In this document: piece by piece, positions 21,089 to 33,887 of the stretch
Position numbering within the stretch: position 1 is the stretch's first letter
Layout of the letters: every line of letters starts with the position of its first letter
Assembly (NCBI RefSeq): GCF_019175385.1
Contig: NC_083346.1
Span: 62,029,821-62,093,820, forward strand
DNA: 64,000 nt
Reading direction: 5' to 3'
Source: Lycium barbarum
Lineage: Eukaryota; Streptophyta; Magnoliopsida; Solanales; Solanaceae
Position numbers and translations under genes: made by a program
The notes under the pieces: generated by a model
Told to the model about the DNA's origin: nothing
What the model saw: the letters and a program-made list of their open reading frames with translations, nothing else
The model's database searches: none

Positions 21089-24000
21089 TGTCATGACCCA
21101 ACCCCGTGGGCCTCGACCAGTGCCCGAGCTGGGCACCTATACGTACCCGATACCCAAATTAGCATATTATCAAAATAATATAATATAATAATAATATTAG
21201 TGGACGCTACAGAATTTAGCAGAAGAGCAGACTTGGCACGCATAGGCCGATAAGGCCATCATAGAACAAAATATCCCAAACATATGTACAGAACCCACAC
21301 AGATATATCCACAGACCTCAACAGAACATAACAGAATCATAAGACAGGACAGGGCCCCGTCATACCCAGAACAATGTACATATCCAGATAGCAGTGACAG
21401 ACTGTACCAAAAGATGGGCTCTGAAGAAGAGAGCGCCCCAAAATAGCAGAAATGGGATCCTAGACGTGTCGATCAGCGAACCTGTCGTCTGTACCTGCGC
21501 GGCATGAAAACGCAGCCCCCGAAGAAAGGGGGTCAGTACGAAATATGTACTGAATATGTAAAGCGGAATCACAGAAGTCAAATCATAACGGTTACAGAAA
21601 ATGAGTACAAAATCCAGAGTGTCAAATGCATGTTTCCAAAACAAACAGAATGTGTACAGAAACATATGTCATATCATATCCGGCCCCTGCCACGGGACTC
21701 GGCAGACAGAACGTGGCCACCCTCCCGACGCTGGTGCCACAATACAGAGGAATCAGAAAAAAAGGGGCGTGGCCCCGTATCATAAAATGTCATATCAAAA
21801 TGGCCATAACAGATTAGATCAGAATAGGCAGACATGACACATCATACTCCACAGACCCATGTACGCGTATACCTGCCCCCTCACACCGGGGCGCGACGAA
21901 CAATGCAGAGAATCACGCTTGACAACATATCCTGGCCCGGGCTCAGTGTGGGAAACATTGGGGCATCCACGAATGGGGTAGTGAGAGACTAATGCAATTT
22001 AAAATTACCATAGATATTTTCAAAGACTCGATGAAGCGTATCAAAGTCAAACAAATCCAATGGAGTTGGACGGGATCATAATAGATGCATTTCGGATATT
22101 ATAATAAATTACAGAAATATAACCTTCCCGAAGTCATTCCGGGTGTCAGAATAATTTGTAAGACTTAATAGAGTATTTAAAACAATATTCGTTAAGTAAT
22201 TAAAAGGATAGTCAAAACGTTTCTTTCAAAAATTGCTTAAAAAGAAAGCTTTAGTACATTAAGGGCAAAACCGGGAATAGTGGGCCCGCCTCGGGACAAA
22301 CAAGGCGGCGGGCTCAAATTATGCCCTCCAAGCTTATGGAGTCACCTAAAAAGGTTCTACAAACATTCTGTGACCTTCCAAGTAATTTAGAACAAAATTG
22401 CATAATTTCAAGAAAAGCATACCAAAATGGTTCAATTATACTGAAGGAAAAACGGAGAATTTCTCTTGCGGATTCCGAGGGCCAAGAAGTCTTTCGAGAC
22501 CCGGATCCGACCCTAACACACTAAGGGCATGCCAAGGGAAGAATTGGGGTTGCTTTACATACCTTTCAAGCTCTTTACGCCTTTCCAAACTCACTTCCCG
22601 TTTCGTCAAAAATATGTAATTGGTCAAGTTTACCAATTGCGAGTTATGAATACCAAAGTTTCAACTTAATGCATATTTGTCTACCGAAATTTCGGCAGCA
22701 CTTCCCCTATACATATGGCACCCCGAGAATTCAACTCGGCTAGAAATCATCAACAACAACCCAAACGACAACATCAATATCAACAACGAACATTAAAAAC
22801 ACAAATATCCTTCAACTAGTCATCTTTCTAACAAGTTGACATAACCTTCATTTCAACCCAACTTTCAACTAATATCAATAATTTCACATTCATCAACAAT
22901 CAAGATCATCACCATATAGTTCTAGAAACATTTCATATCGTTTTCCTCAAGTTATACACTCGATATACATAATATACAACTTTCCGTCAAAGTCATAACT
23001 TATGCAAAACATCAAATCTTTGACATACAACTTCATAACATGTTTCCAACTTCCAAATTCATCAATGATCATCACAATTAACAACCAAACAACTTCATTT
23101 CCTTAATGTCGGAAAGTCATACTAAAACGACATAAGTTTCTACATTCTAATTCAATACAAACTTATATCATTCTAACTTCATTTACATTGCAACCATCAC
23201 AATAGCACACTAACACCCTAAACAACTTAATTCATTTCCATCCCAACTTCAACATAGGTCACGGCCACAAGCCTTCTTTGACAAGTTCAACTAAATCATT
23301 CAACTTTCAATCCCAATATGCATTTCATCACAATCACAACTAGAATATAACATGAATTCAACACATTGTGGCTATACCACCTATATATACACACGGCTAC
23401 ACCTCATATTCCAAACCCACTTTGCAAACTTCCATTTTTCCATACAATCAACACATTTCTACATACTACAACACAAACAAAACTTAACAACACAATAAAA
23501 AGGTAGAAATTCTTACCTTTTCTTCAAGTTTTCTTCACTTGGAGATATGATCACTTTGGTGATTCTAATGCCTCTCCCTCCAAAACAACTATACCAAGTT
23601 ACAAAGGAACCTTGACTTAGTAGGAAATCAACAAGAAATAAATTTTTAGAACAAGATTTTTGGGGGGTAAATTTCACCACCAAACCCGAGAGCTTCTTGC
23701 TCTTCTTCTATTTTTTTGCTCTAGTTTGTTCTAGTTCATTGTTATCCCAAGTCTTGTAAGGTGTATATAATTGAAGTGCTTGGTCACATGACCAAGCACA
23801 TGACCCATAAAATGGGCTTGGACCAAGCCAAAGTGGCCGGCCAAGGTCCCATAGTTGGGCCTCAATTCACTTCAATTTGTTGAGCCCAATAACTTACGGA
23901 TCACATTTTGAAATTCCCGAAACTAATTTCCAAAATTCCAAAATTGCCCTTAGCCTCGTCCCACACTTTCATGACTCTATTCTTTCATGCATAACTCCTA

Positions 24001-24090
24001 AATTCAACAAAATATCAAATTTGACCTTATATCTCAAGAATCCAATATAATTAAAGTTTTTCCAAACGTGTGAAAACACGGGATATAACA
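21089..24090 (-). repeat. Type D solo LTR, minus strand, inside the type C element
   Basis: Plus-strand edges are TGTCATGACCCAACCCCGTG and ACACGGGATATAACA, flanked by CATGA at 21084-21088 and 24091-24095. Length is 3,002 bp. It carries the shared box (about 21485-21560), the TTTACATACC box (about 22550) and the CCGAAATTTCGGCAG palindrome box (about 22684). TG...CA ends and the 5-bp duplication support a solo LTR. Confidence 0.85.
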
Positions 24091-26819
24091 CATGAAATGT
24101 GAATACGTGTAGTATGACATGGGACATGGGTACATGAAAAACATGGCGTTCACATAAGTATCTGTATACCATGGCGTATAGACTTGAGTTCATGAGCATT
24201 GAAGTAAGACTAAGGCATAAGTGTGACTTGCGTGGAGTACAATTGTAGGCTAACTCTTGGGTACTCAGAGACGTAAGCCATGGATAAAACATTACCTTTA
24301 GAATTTAGATATACCGAAAGAATAGGACATGGTTCAACATAGCTTACTCTTATCACTGTGAGTAAACACCCTTGTTATAAATAAGGCACGTGAAAGAATG
24401 GATTATAGGCATGTATAACTCGTTCCTCGAGCATCTAAGACATGGGTAGAAAGTCATCTTGAACATAACGAGGCCTAGATACTTAGCGAAAGGAAAAAGG
24501 AATCATGTCATCATGATCGTAAAACATTAGCTAAAGGAACATAAGCACGAATTACATAGAATCATGGGTAGGACATCTATCTTGGTTCACCTTCATTATT
24601 ATCTCACAAAATCGTTGTTACGATACCGCTATAAGTGGAATGCATAGCGAAATGGATTGGGGAATGAGTATGTGGTAACATGGATAACATAATCATAGGG
24701 GTCAAGATCATCATCAGATTTGAAAAGCACTTAGATGCTAGAACATGGACATGAGTATAAAAGCATGATAGATACGTGAGACCTGAATGCGGTTTTTAAC
24801 TTTAGACATGAGCACACCTGATGTGCGAAACATGAAAGGACATTCCCTTGCATAGCTTACTATTGTATGAAGTCTTAATAATTTTATCTTAAACGTGGAG
24901 TGTAAAGCTCTAACATGGGTATGATATGGGTATGAAAGGAGCGAGTAGAGTACGTCTGGGCATTAGTACCACATAGTACATGAATTACTCTGGAATTGGA
25001 ACCGTTATACCCTTAAAACCCGCTATTCGACCTAGAACTTTATCTTATAACATAATTACCTAGTACTTGATCTCAACAGCATGACAGAGATCACATTCTA
25101 CGCACCTTATCTTTGCTATATGAAACTGTGACCCTCTGATATAATCTCCTTAACACCTAAACACATAGTTTATATCGGCACCTTATCGCACGATCTCCCC
25201 CTTAGTTCAAAAGCTGATGTTTAAAGCCTGTGGATCCCTTGAGTTAGCGATAAGTGGTCATCTTGTGGTTCTGCTAATTTCCTTTAACATACTGACGACT
25301 CATTTCTTCGGCTCACTTCAAGAAAGTCTTACTTACTGGGAAAACTGGATTACTTAAATGAACGAGTTTCTAATGTACATAACTGGCATACTAGCTTTGT
25401 CAGTCTTGAGGAAAACTATTTTCTGATAACCCTTAAAGGCTCTTCTTCTATATCTTGCTCTCTTATTGCTTAGATGGTTTTCTTCTTTCACCAATTTATA
25501 TACCTTAAATTTAACTTAAACTCTTTGGGTTCTAACACGCCTTCGGTGTATTCAGACAGTTTACCCACTTAGTAGTGCTAACTTGACTAAGTACTCAAAT
25601 CGTACTTCTACTAACTCTGCTGAAAATTTCTAATTCACTGTATCTATTCAAACTTTCTTACTCTGTTAACCACTTGCTAGCATCACATTATCTAATTCTT
25701 CTTTGAGTACTAAAGTGAAGCATAAGGTTATTTCTAACTTTTCTTTCTTATCTGACTCTATTCTGGGGTTGTATACTATCTTTCTGAACTATAGGCATGG
25801 ATCACACCTAGGGAAATTTTATCTGTCTCAAATTCTCAAATGAGAAATTGGAACAACTAATCCCAAACTCCCTATACAAGTTCAAAATTATATTACACTA
25901 TCCATATCGGGGATAAATACTTAATCACATAACCTAAGAGGGAATTGTCATATCTTTTATCTCATAGTAATATCTGTTTCTTGTAGTAACTCACTAACAT
26001 CATACTCTCTAGGTCTAATCTGGATAAGCTTAAATAATTTAAAACTATCCGTAAAAATTCAATATCGTCTGCTCGTGGTTTTTCTTATCGCACTTAGTCC
26101 CTTCTTAGTCATATACATAGTTCATATGGCAAAAAAATATATATATACCCTTGAAAAAGTCGAAACTTTCTAGTATTACAGGTGGTTGGCTCATAGGCTA
26201 TTTCCTGCTTAAAACTACCGTGGACAATTTATGATTGCTGCAGCTAATTTCATAACATGTTACTCTGTAGGGTCTTAAATCTGAACTATCATCTTTATAC
26301 TGTAGCTCCATGGTCTGATAATCCAAATAAACTTCTTCTGTAAGGTATATAACCTATGTGTACCGCCATGATGAAACTTGTTTTTAAAAGGGTATTATCA
26401 CCTGATAAACACACTATGCACTATTTGGTAAGTTTTGGGTCTCAAATTTTCCTTCTCGCCGCTTACGCATTCGATACGTTTAGAATTCGATGGAAAGAGA
26501 ATGTTACTTACTGCTCTAAGCTTCATGGCACGAGTTAGAATAATTCCTGATGCCTCCATCGGAGAGCAACACATCGATAACGACTAGCTTTACATCTTTC
26601 TTATCCGTTGAGACTAGGCGTATTCGGTAGAATGGGAAACAACACATGAGTTCGAGTGATTTCTGATAACACAACTCTATTGCACGATCTAGAGTTGAAA
26701 GAAGTGAGGCAATCTTAAATGTCTTGGTGGTCAACTGTTTATATGTGTGGCGCGCACACACATATAAAAGTGACCCCGCTGGACACGATTTCATAGACTC
26801 CCTAAGACACTTGAACCTA
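24091..26819 (-). other. Non-coding internal region of the type C element, 5' part
   Basis: This stretch has no gag-pol similarity and no open frame worth reporting. It continues the CATG-rich pattern at first, then becomes AT-rich (25.4-26.4 kb). On the minus strand the part next to the primer-binding site has the usual leader-like sequence, with GCGCGCCACACATATAAACA near 26750, very similar to the leader after the primer-binding site at 39817. Confidence 0.6.
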
Positions 26820-26836
26820 GGCTCTGATACCAAGCT
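26820..26836 (-). other. Primer-binding site of the type C element
   Basis: The minus strand reads AGCTTGGTATCAGAGCC directly after the 5' LTR end. TGGTATCAGAGC is complementary to the 3' end of initiator-Met tRNA, the usual primer of Ty3/gypsy chromoviruses in plants. Confidence 0.85.
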
Positions 26837-26837
26837 T

Positions 26838-28879
26838 TGTCCCCGAACCATGGCCTGGGCGTAACACGGCACTCGGTGCCTTACTGCATGTGACCGAGCG
26901 AACCACATGGCTTGCTGAATCATCATGAGGCATAACATGAGCGGAATATAACGTGAATGCAGGATGAGCCTTTATAAAACGTATTAAGTCATAATACTTA
27001 ATAAAAATACTTGTTTAAACATAAGTGCGGAAATAACATGAATGAGCCAAAATGGCTATACTACTCCGAATGTCTGACATAACATAACCGACTTGTCTAG
27101 TCTATGAAACTTCTATCATGAGTCTGACTGGAAAACATACTTACTGGGACAAGGCCCCCAGCATACCTTAGATGCATAACTAATCATAAAACAAAAGTTG
27201 ACTAAACCCCGAATGAGATGGGGCTCACCAATAAGCTGATACGAATGATGTCCTACTGAGCAGATGTGTTGTCCTATATATCAGTGCCTGCATCATGAAA
27301 TGCAGGCCCCCGGGTAATAAAAGGGGACGTCAGCACATTGAATGTACTGGTATGTAAGGAAACTGAATGAAATAACATGGGACATAAAGTAATAAAGATA
27401 AGAACTGAACGTGAAACAGAAACCTAGTTATGAGCATGAACATGAATACATATATAATATAAAGCATGAGTAAAACATGGTAGGTAGGGAGAGCATTTCA
27501 TAACCGACAATATAATATCACAACGTGGGTACGTGGAGTCTGGTACCTCGCCGGACCAGCAGAGCCCCCATACCTTGCCAGGGTATGAGGTGGTATCGTG
27601 CCTGATGGATCCATTCAGTGTAAAATTAAGGTATCGTCCTATCTGGGCGGAGCGATCCTTGTCTTTCGGTGGTTACGTAGTTTCAAGCTATCTGAGCCTT
27701 CTCGGTAATTCGTGCAACTCCCAAAAACATGAACATAATATAGTTGGCTAAGAAGCCTATGATTTTTGTGAAATAACTTGTATTTAGCATCTATATTTCT
27801 TGTATCATAGCATGAAAGTAATTATATGATTTAAGTGCATGAAAACTTGTAGACATATAGGATATCCATGAAATAATCATTCTTAGTCAAAAACATGCAT
27901 GCAAGAACCCATGGGATATAAAATATGGGTTTTCATGGATTACAGACAGATTCTCAATAATCATAATGAGTATCAAGCACACAATGATAGAATAATAACA
28001 ATTCAAACATAATATAGTCATAGACATGGACCTAGGGTTATAATGAGCATAGTATAGAATAGAAACCCTAGTTTTGTAAAGTTTCATACTTTATGGATTA
28101 GGAGGCGTGGGGAAGAACAATGATGTTCCCACACGTAGATAGTAACTCTACATACCTTAGTCCTTCAAAAACTTTAATTAAAGACTTGAGCTTTGCAGAA
28201 GATTTTCAAAATCTTGAATTCTTGAATCTTGAGATGGGTTTTCTTGAAAACCCTAGTTTAGGAATGATAATTTCTTGTTTAGATTATTAGAGTATATGTT
28301 AGACTTCAGTTGGAATAATTAGAGTAGGCTTACCTTGGTGTTCTTGATGATGGAGGAGGGTAGGAGGTCGTTCTAGGGCTTGAAGGAATGAAAAATAATG
28401 ATTTGAACTGATATGGACGAATATATACTGTTCTGGAAAATTGAACTTTACGTCCAGCAAAATATTGGCTGTATTTTGAAAGACGGGCCGTATTTTGAAA
28501 TACGGTCCGTATTCCGTATGGACCGCACTGCGTCTCTTCAGTAAAATGGCCATAAATCTTTGTATAAATGTCCGTTTGACCCCCATAATTGGAAAGGTAT
28601 TTCAAAGCTCTACAACTTTCATCAAGGAAGTTTTCCCAAATTCCAAATACGTTTTGAAATACGGTCCGTATTTAACGATGTAACCTCTAAGTGTCAAATT
28701 CCAGAATGATCAGAAATCTTTGGTACCAGTTTACGACTTGAAATACGGGTCGTATACTGAAATACGGTCACTGTTCATGGGTGTAAACCACCATCTTACA
28801 ACTGAAAAGGAAATTTCCAATTCCCATATTCTTTATCTGGTTTTCTAAGTCTAGGATCATGGTCAAAGCTTAGGTTACA
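26838..28879 (-). repeat. 5' LTR of the type C element
   Basis: Length is 2,042 bp, and it lies next to the primer-binding site. Compared with the 3' LTR it lacks a few bases at its inner end (TGTCCCCGAACC instead of TGTCACACCCCGAACC) and 16 bases at its outer end. The latter loss lies between two TTA triplets (GGTTA...TTACA), consistent with a microhomology deletion. TACGGTCCGTA palindromes are at 28501 and 28660, and a TATA-like box (AATATATACTG) is near 28422. Confidence 0.85.
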
Positions 28880-28884
28880 TTTAT

Positions 28885-28978
28885 GGTCCACCCAGAAATA
28901 ATTATGAGATGTATGTTTAGAGGTGCTCGGTGTGTTAGCTCCGAGTGCTCGTCATGGCCCTCTAGTTGGGTCGTGACA
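28885..28978 (+). repeat. Type E solo LTR, right segment
   Basis: This is the continuation of the LTR that starts at 13467, beginning after the TTTAT copy at 28880-28884. It ends TAGTTGGGTCGTGACA and is followed by the TAAAA duplication. Confidence 0.75.
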
Positions 28979-28983
28979 TAAAA

Positions 28984-30199
28984 GGATTCATACTATGGTT
29001 AAGTCTTACAGGCATTCTTGAATTCAAACTAGAACAACTCATGAACTAACAAAAATTGGGCAGCATTTCTCCTATTTTATCGACTTCCACCATATCTCAA
29101 AACAACTTCTAAACAACTATAATAACATCCAGAACATCATAATCAAGTAGTCATATTCCATTAAGTCCCAAAATTCATTCTCATATTCAACTTATATTAA
29201 TAACTTCACACCAACCCTTTACACAATTTTATACAACAGTTTCTTGTCACCATTAATACCCTTCATAACAAGATTATATCCATAGCATACTAAGAATCAT
29301 GACTCAAGTTAGTTTACTACTCAAAAATATCATGAAATCTACATTTGAACTTCATCTCCTACTTTCTTCCCTCACCCAGGTTATTCAACAACTAATCATT
29401 CTTAATACCATGAAATAAGCATGAAAACTAACCTTTTATCTCATAAAAATGAGCTTTGGAGCAAGTTATCAACTTGTATGAAAACCCTAGCTTCAATACC
29501 TAAGAAATTTTTGAAGTCTACTAACCCTAGCAAGTCTTCCAACACATGGATATCTTGATTCTTGCTAGTTGATCTTTTATTTCTCTTGGGTTTGAGTGGA
29601 ATATGCTTGAGAGAAGGTTCTAGAGCTTTTAAGGGTTTGGGAGAAGTGGTTGGGTCATATATGTATATATATATATAAAGGAAAAAATCTGGAAAACGTG
29701 ACCGACTTGGTTATACGGTCACTTATACGGACCGTATCTGTATAAGTGACCGTATAACCCCACTAGGGATTTGGCCTTCTCTGGAATGTTATACGGACCA
29801 TTATATGGACCGTATAAAGTTATACGGACCGTATAAGTGGTCGTATAACCCATATTTTGCAAACTTGCTCTCGTTGGTTCGTTTGACCTCCAATCCTTGT
29901 GGAACCTTCTTGGAACTTATATAACACTTCACTAACCATACAATAGGCCCCTATAGTAGCCCCTCAAGATATTACTAAATAAATATTAGCTCAATTATAG
30001 CGAACACCTTTCCAAACATGACTTACATCTTACTTCCTTCAACGAACTTAGTTTCACATATTCATATGACTTCAAAATCCTATGGTACACACTTTAAGCT
30101 ATCTAATACTTTCCTTAACCTCGTAAGGACTTCATATTTACCTTAGGATTGCATTAGTCTACTCACAATGCAACAATCCGAAATATCTGAGATGAAACA
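28984..30199 (-). repeat. 3' LTR of chromovirus copy 1, proximal segment
   Basis: Its right edge is GATGAAACA at 30199, next to the polypurine tract. The minus strand starts TGTTTCATCTCAG, a decayed form of the TGTTACACCTCGG start of the A-type LTRs. TACGGACCGTA palindromes lie at 29726 and 29823 in a cluster (29700-29860), followed on the minus strand by a TATATATATA run near 29665. An AATTGGGCAGCATTTC box is at 29052. Confidence 0.75.
29700..29860. promoter_or_regulatory. TATACGGACCGTATA palindrome cluster, copy 1 LTR
   Basis: Perfect TACGGACCGTA starts at 29726 and 29823, with one-mismatch copies between. The flanking bases are TA here, unlike AA/TT in the other A-type LTRs. Confidence 0.65.
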
Positions 30200-30381
30200 T
30201 TCTCCCCCTCTTAGAAACATTCGTCCTCGATTGTTAGACTTTTGGGGATTCTACAAAAATTTCGCCAGAGTTTCCTATGTAATATGGCACTACCATCCTA
30301 TCACAGCAACCCAAAATATATCGCCTCACAGGGCTACAATAACAACAACAATAACCATGGCCACACACGACCAAGAAAACA

Positions 30382-30716
30382 TTACATACCTGGGGACGAT
30401 GGCGTCTCCGCCTGAGTTTCCTCTGGGGGTGGAAATAAATGTGGGTACTTGAACCGCATGTCTTCTTTTGCTTCCTAGGTCATTTCCTCTCTATTATTAT
30501 TTCTCCATAAGACTTTAACTGAAGCTACATCTTTGGTTCGGAGTCTCCGTACTTGCCTATCTAGAATGGCAACGAGAACTTCGTCATAGGATAATTGCTC
30601 AGTGACTTGAACATTATCTACCGGTACAATTTTTGAAGGATCTCCAATGCACTTACGAAGCATTGTTACATGAAAAATCGGATGGACTGACTCCAAACCG
30701 AAGGTAGGTCTAATTC
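30382..30716 (-). pseudogene. Integrase C-terminus and chromodomain of chromovirus copy 1
   Basis: Contains VHPIFHVTMLRKCIGDPSKI, ILDRQVRRLRTKDVASVKVL, WRNNNREEMT and then a TAG where copy 2 has Trp. EAKEDM and YPHLFPPPEETQ follow, to a stop at 30382. The C-terminal chromodomain-like block is the hallmark of chromoviruses. Confidence 0.85.
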
Positions 30717-32413
30717 TTAAGCCACTTGGCCTACCTTGCGTACAATCTCATAAGGTCCAATGTACCGGGGACTAAAATTGCCTTTTTTGCCAAATATCAT
30801 GACGCCCTTCATTGGCGACACCTTCAAGAATACCCAATCTTTCACTTGGAGCTCTAAATCTCGTCGACGATTATCTACATAGGATTTCTGAGGACTCTGA
30901 GCTGTTAATAACCGATCTTGTATAAGCTTGACTTTCTCTATAGCTTGCTGGACTAAGTCCAGCCCTATCAATTTAGTCTCCCCTACCTCAAACCACCCAA
31001 TTGACGATCTGCACTTGCCCCCATACAAAGCCTCATATGGAGCCATTTGGATGCTCGAATGATAACTGTTATTATAAGCAAATTCAATAAGCGGTAAGTG
31101 ATCATCCCAACTACCTCCAATATCTAATACACAAACCCGTAGCATATCCTCGAGAGTCTGAATGGTACGCTCAGCTTGCCCATCAGTCTGTGGATGAAAT
31201 GCTGTGCTAAGACTCACCTGAGTCCCAAAACTTTCTTGAAAAGATTTCCAGAAATTAGCCGTAAACTGTGTCCCTCTATCGGAAATAGTAGATACTGGAA
31301 CACTATGGAGTCATACTATTTCTTTGACATAAAGCTTTGCATAATCTTCCGCTACATATGTAATTCTGACCGGTAAGAAATGAGCTGACTTCGTAAGTCT
31401 ATCCACAATTACCCATATAGAATCATATTTGTGCTTAAAATGAGGTAAGCCTGCGATGAAATCCATATTTATCACTTCCTATTTCCCAGTCGGAATTTCC
31501 ATAGCTTGCAACAATCCATCGGGCTTTTGATGCTCAATTTTCACTTGTTGACAATTAGGACATTGAGCCACGAACTCCGCTATATATTTCTTCATTCTAT
31601 TCCACCAATATATGGATTTAAGAGCATGATACATTTTCGTTGCTCCGGGGTGAACAGAATAACGGGAACCATGGGCTTCTCTCAATATTTAGTGGCGTAA
31701 TCCTGCAACATCAGGAATACACAACCTGCCTCGACATCGGAGAACTCCATCTCCAGAAATATCAAACGATGACTTCTTCTTCTGAGGGAGTGTATTTCTG
31801 TAATAAACTAGCATGGGATCCTTGTACTGGCGCTTTTTCACTTCAACCATTAGTGACGAAACAGCTGAATTCTGAATGGTAGCTCCCATATCGCCCGAAT
31901 CCATTAGCCGGATTCCTAGGTTAGCTAACTGCTGGAGCTCACAGGCTAACTCTCTTTTCTCTGGCTGAACATCACATAAACTTCCTATAGATCTACAGCT
32001 CAGAGCATCAGCCACAACGTTCGCCTTTCCAGGCTGGTATAGGATGTTAACATCGTAATCTTTCAACAGCTCTAACCATCGCAGTTGTTCTGCTTGAAAA
32101 TATACTGAAGGCTCTTGTGATTAGTATAGATATCCACATGGACACCATACAAATAATGTCTCCACATCTTCAATGCATGAATCACCGCAGCTAACTCAAG
32201 ATCATGGGTTGGATAATTTTTCTCATGTTATCGCAACTGCCTTGAAGCATACGCAATCACCTTACCATGTTGCATCAACACACAGTCTAATCCAATGCCT
32301 GACGCGTCACAAGAGGCAACATAGCCTTCCGATCCCTCTGGAAGTGTCAGGACTGGGGAAAAAGTTAATCTATTCTTTAACTCTTGGAAACTACGTTCAC
32401 AAGCATCCGTCCA
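30717..32413 (-). pseudogene. RNase H and integrase of chromovirus copy 1
   Basis: The RNase H part is broken: SRQLR is followed by a TAA near 32230. Open pieces are 32066-31689 ([20 protein letters not shown]), 31685-31479 (HPGATKMYH...CPNCQQVK, part of the H2C2 zinc finger) and 31217-30717 ([20 protein letters not shown] with the last catalytic Glu of the D,D35E triad, then PYEALYGGKCRS). The piece with the first two catalytic Asp residues is broken by stops. Confidence 0.85.
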
Positions 32414-33535
32414 TTAAAATTTAGCTGATTTCTGAGTTAGCTTTGTCAATGCTGCAGAAATAGAAGAATAGCCCCCTACAAATCTTCTGTAGTAGCCTGC
32501 TAAGCCCAGAAAACTACGAACCTCTGTAGGTGTTGTAGACCTCGGCCAAGTCTTCACGGCCTCAATCTTTTGGGTATCTACTCGAATACCATCGGCTGAA
32601 ATAATGTGCCCCAAAAAGGTCATCGAATTCAACCAAAACTCGCACTTTGAAAATTTTGCAAATAGCTCTTGAGTTTGGAGAACTCTAAGGACCGTACATA
32701 AATGATCCGCATGTTCTGCCTCGGATCGAGAATATACCAGGATATTGTCATTGAACACAATCATAAATATATCTAAGAAAGGCCTGAACACATTGTTCAT
32801 CAAATCCATGAATACTGCCGGTGCATTGGTTAGCCCAAATGACATTACCCGGAACTCAAAATGACCATATCTTGTTCTAAAGGCCATCTTAAGAATATCT
32901 TTCTCCCTAACTCTCACCTGATGATACCCGCCGGATCTCAAATCTATTTTTGAAAACCATTTGGTACCCTGCAATTGATCAAATAAATCATCAATCCTTG
33001 GGAGTGGGTATTTATTCTTGATCGTCACCTTATTTAGTTGCCGATAGTCAATGCACATTCGCAAGGAGCCATATTTCTTCCTCACAAATAACACGGGTGC
33101 TCCCTACGGGGATGAACTAGGCCTTATGAAGCCTTTCTCAAGCAAATCTTTCAATTGCTCCTTCAACTCTTTCAACTCTGCGGGAGCCATCCTATAAGGA
33201 GGAATAGATATGGGTCTAGTATCCAGTAGCACATCGATAGCAAAATCAATATCCCGTTCTGGGGGAAGACTTGGAAGCTCATCCGGGAATACATTTGGAA
33301 ATTCATTCACTACTAGGACAAGCTGAAGAGTCGGCGATTCGGCTTCTATATCTTGAACTCGGACTAAATGATAAATACAACCTTTAGCAATCATTTTCCT
33401 CGCTTTGAGATAGGAAATAAACCTACCTCTCGGGGACACTGTATTTCCTTCCCATTCTAAAACTAGTTCTCCCGAAAACTGAAAGCGACCCATTTTTATT
33501 CTACAATCAGCATTGGCATAGCAAGAAGCAACCAA
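32414..33535 (-). pseudogene. Reverse transcriptase of chromovirus copy 1
   Basis: Two open parts, 33535-33104 and 33094-32414, contain [20 protein letters not shown] residues (read as [14 protein letters not shown]), [16 protein letters not shown] residues, [20 protein letters not shown] and [16 protein letters not shown] with one extra Gly. The catalytic block reads [11 protein letters not shown]: the F-I-D-D motif of the family has become F-N-D-N, so the second catalytic Asp is lost. A frameshift or stop at about 33100 separates the parts. Confidence 0.85.
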
Positions 33536-33843
33536 TCCATGCCCATAATAACATCGAAGTCTACCATTTTCAACTCATGTAAATCAGCCATAGTACGATG
33601 ATTACAAATCACAACTATACAAATTCTATATACTCGGCTAGCTATTACCGGTTCACCAATGGGTGTAGATACTTCAAAAGGTTTAATTGACTCCGGTTTC
33701 AACCTAAATTGACCAGCAATATAAGGAGTAACATATGACAATGTGGAACGCGGATCTATCAAAGAATATACATCATGAGAAAATACCGATAATATACCTG
33801 TGATGACATCAGGGGAGAACTCAAGATCCTGTCGTCCAGCCAA
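33496..33843 (-). pseudogene. Aspartic protease region of chromovirus copy 1
   Basis: The frame holds AGRQDLEFSPDVITGILSVF then the active-site block SLIDPRSTLSYVTPYIA. Retroviral-type aspartic proteases need D-S/T-G, and this family uses DPG (as in copy 2). Here the glycine is replaced (D-P-R), so the site is probably dead. IMGMDWL further on is the conserved C-terminal part. Confidence 0.8.
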
Positions 33844-33887
33844 TGTATAAATATGATGTTAAGGACCACTAGAACTGGGAGCTCCTC

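Larger units (their letters stand above)
14221..28879 (-). mobile_element. Type C non-coding LTR element (LARD-like), minus strand
   Basis: This is a complete insertion with TG...CA ends and a 5-bp duplication TTTAT (14216-14220 and 28880-28884). It has a 3' LTR at 14221-19855, a polypurine tract next to it, an internal region at 19856-26837, a primer-binding site at 26820-26836 and a 5' LTR at 26838-28879. Removing the two nested D solo LTRs and their duplications leaves about 8.1 kb, of which about 4.0 kb is internal. No gag, protease, RT, integrase or long ORF exists in the internal part. By structure this is a large non-autonomous LTR element, presumably moved by enzymes of a Ty3/gypsy relative that shares its priming site and pre-LTR motif. 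Confidence 0.85.

Noticed and set aside
26516..26938. 140-aa ORF, minus strand
   Set aside because: It runs across the LTR end, primer-binding site and leader, which are not coding in this element class.
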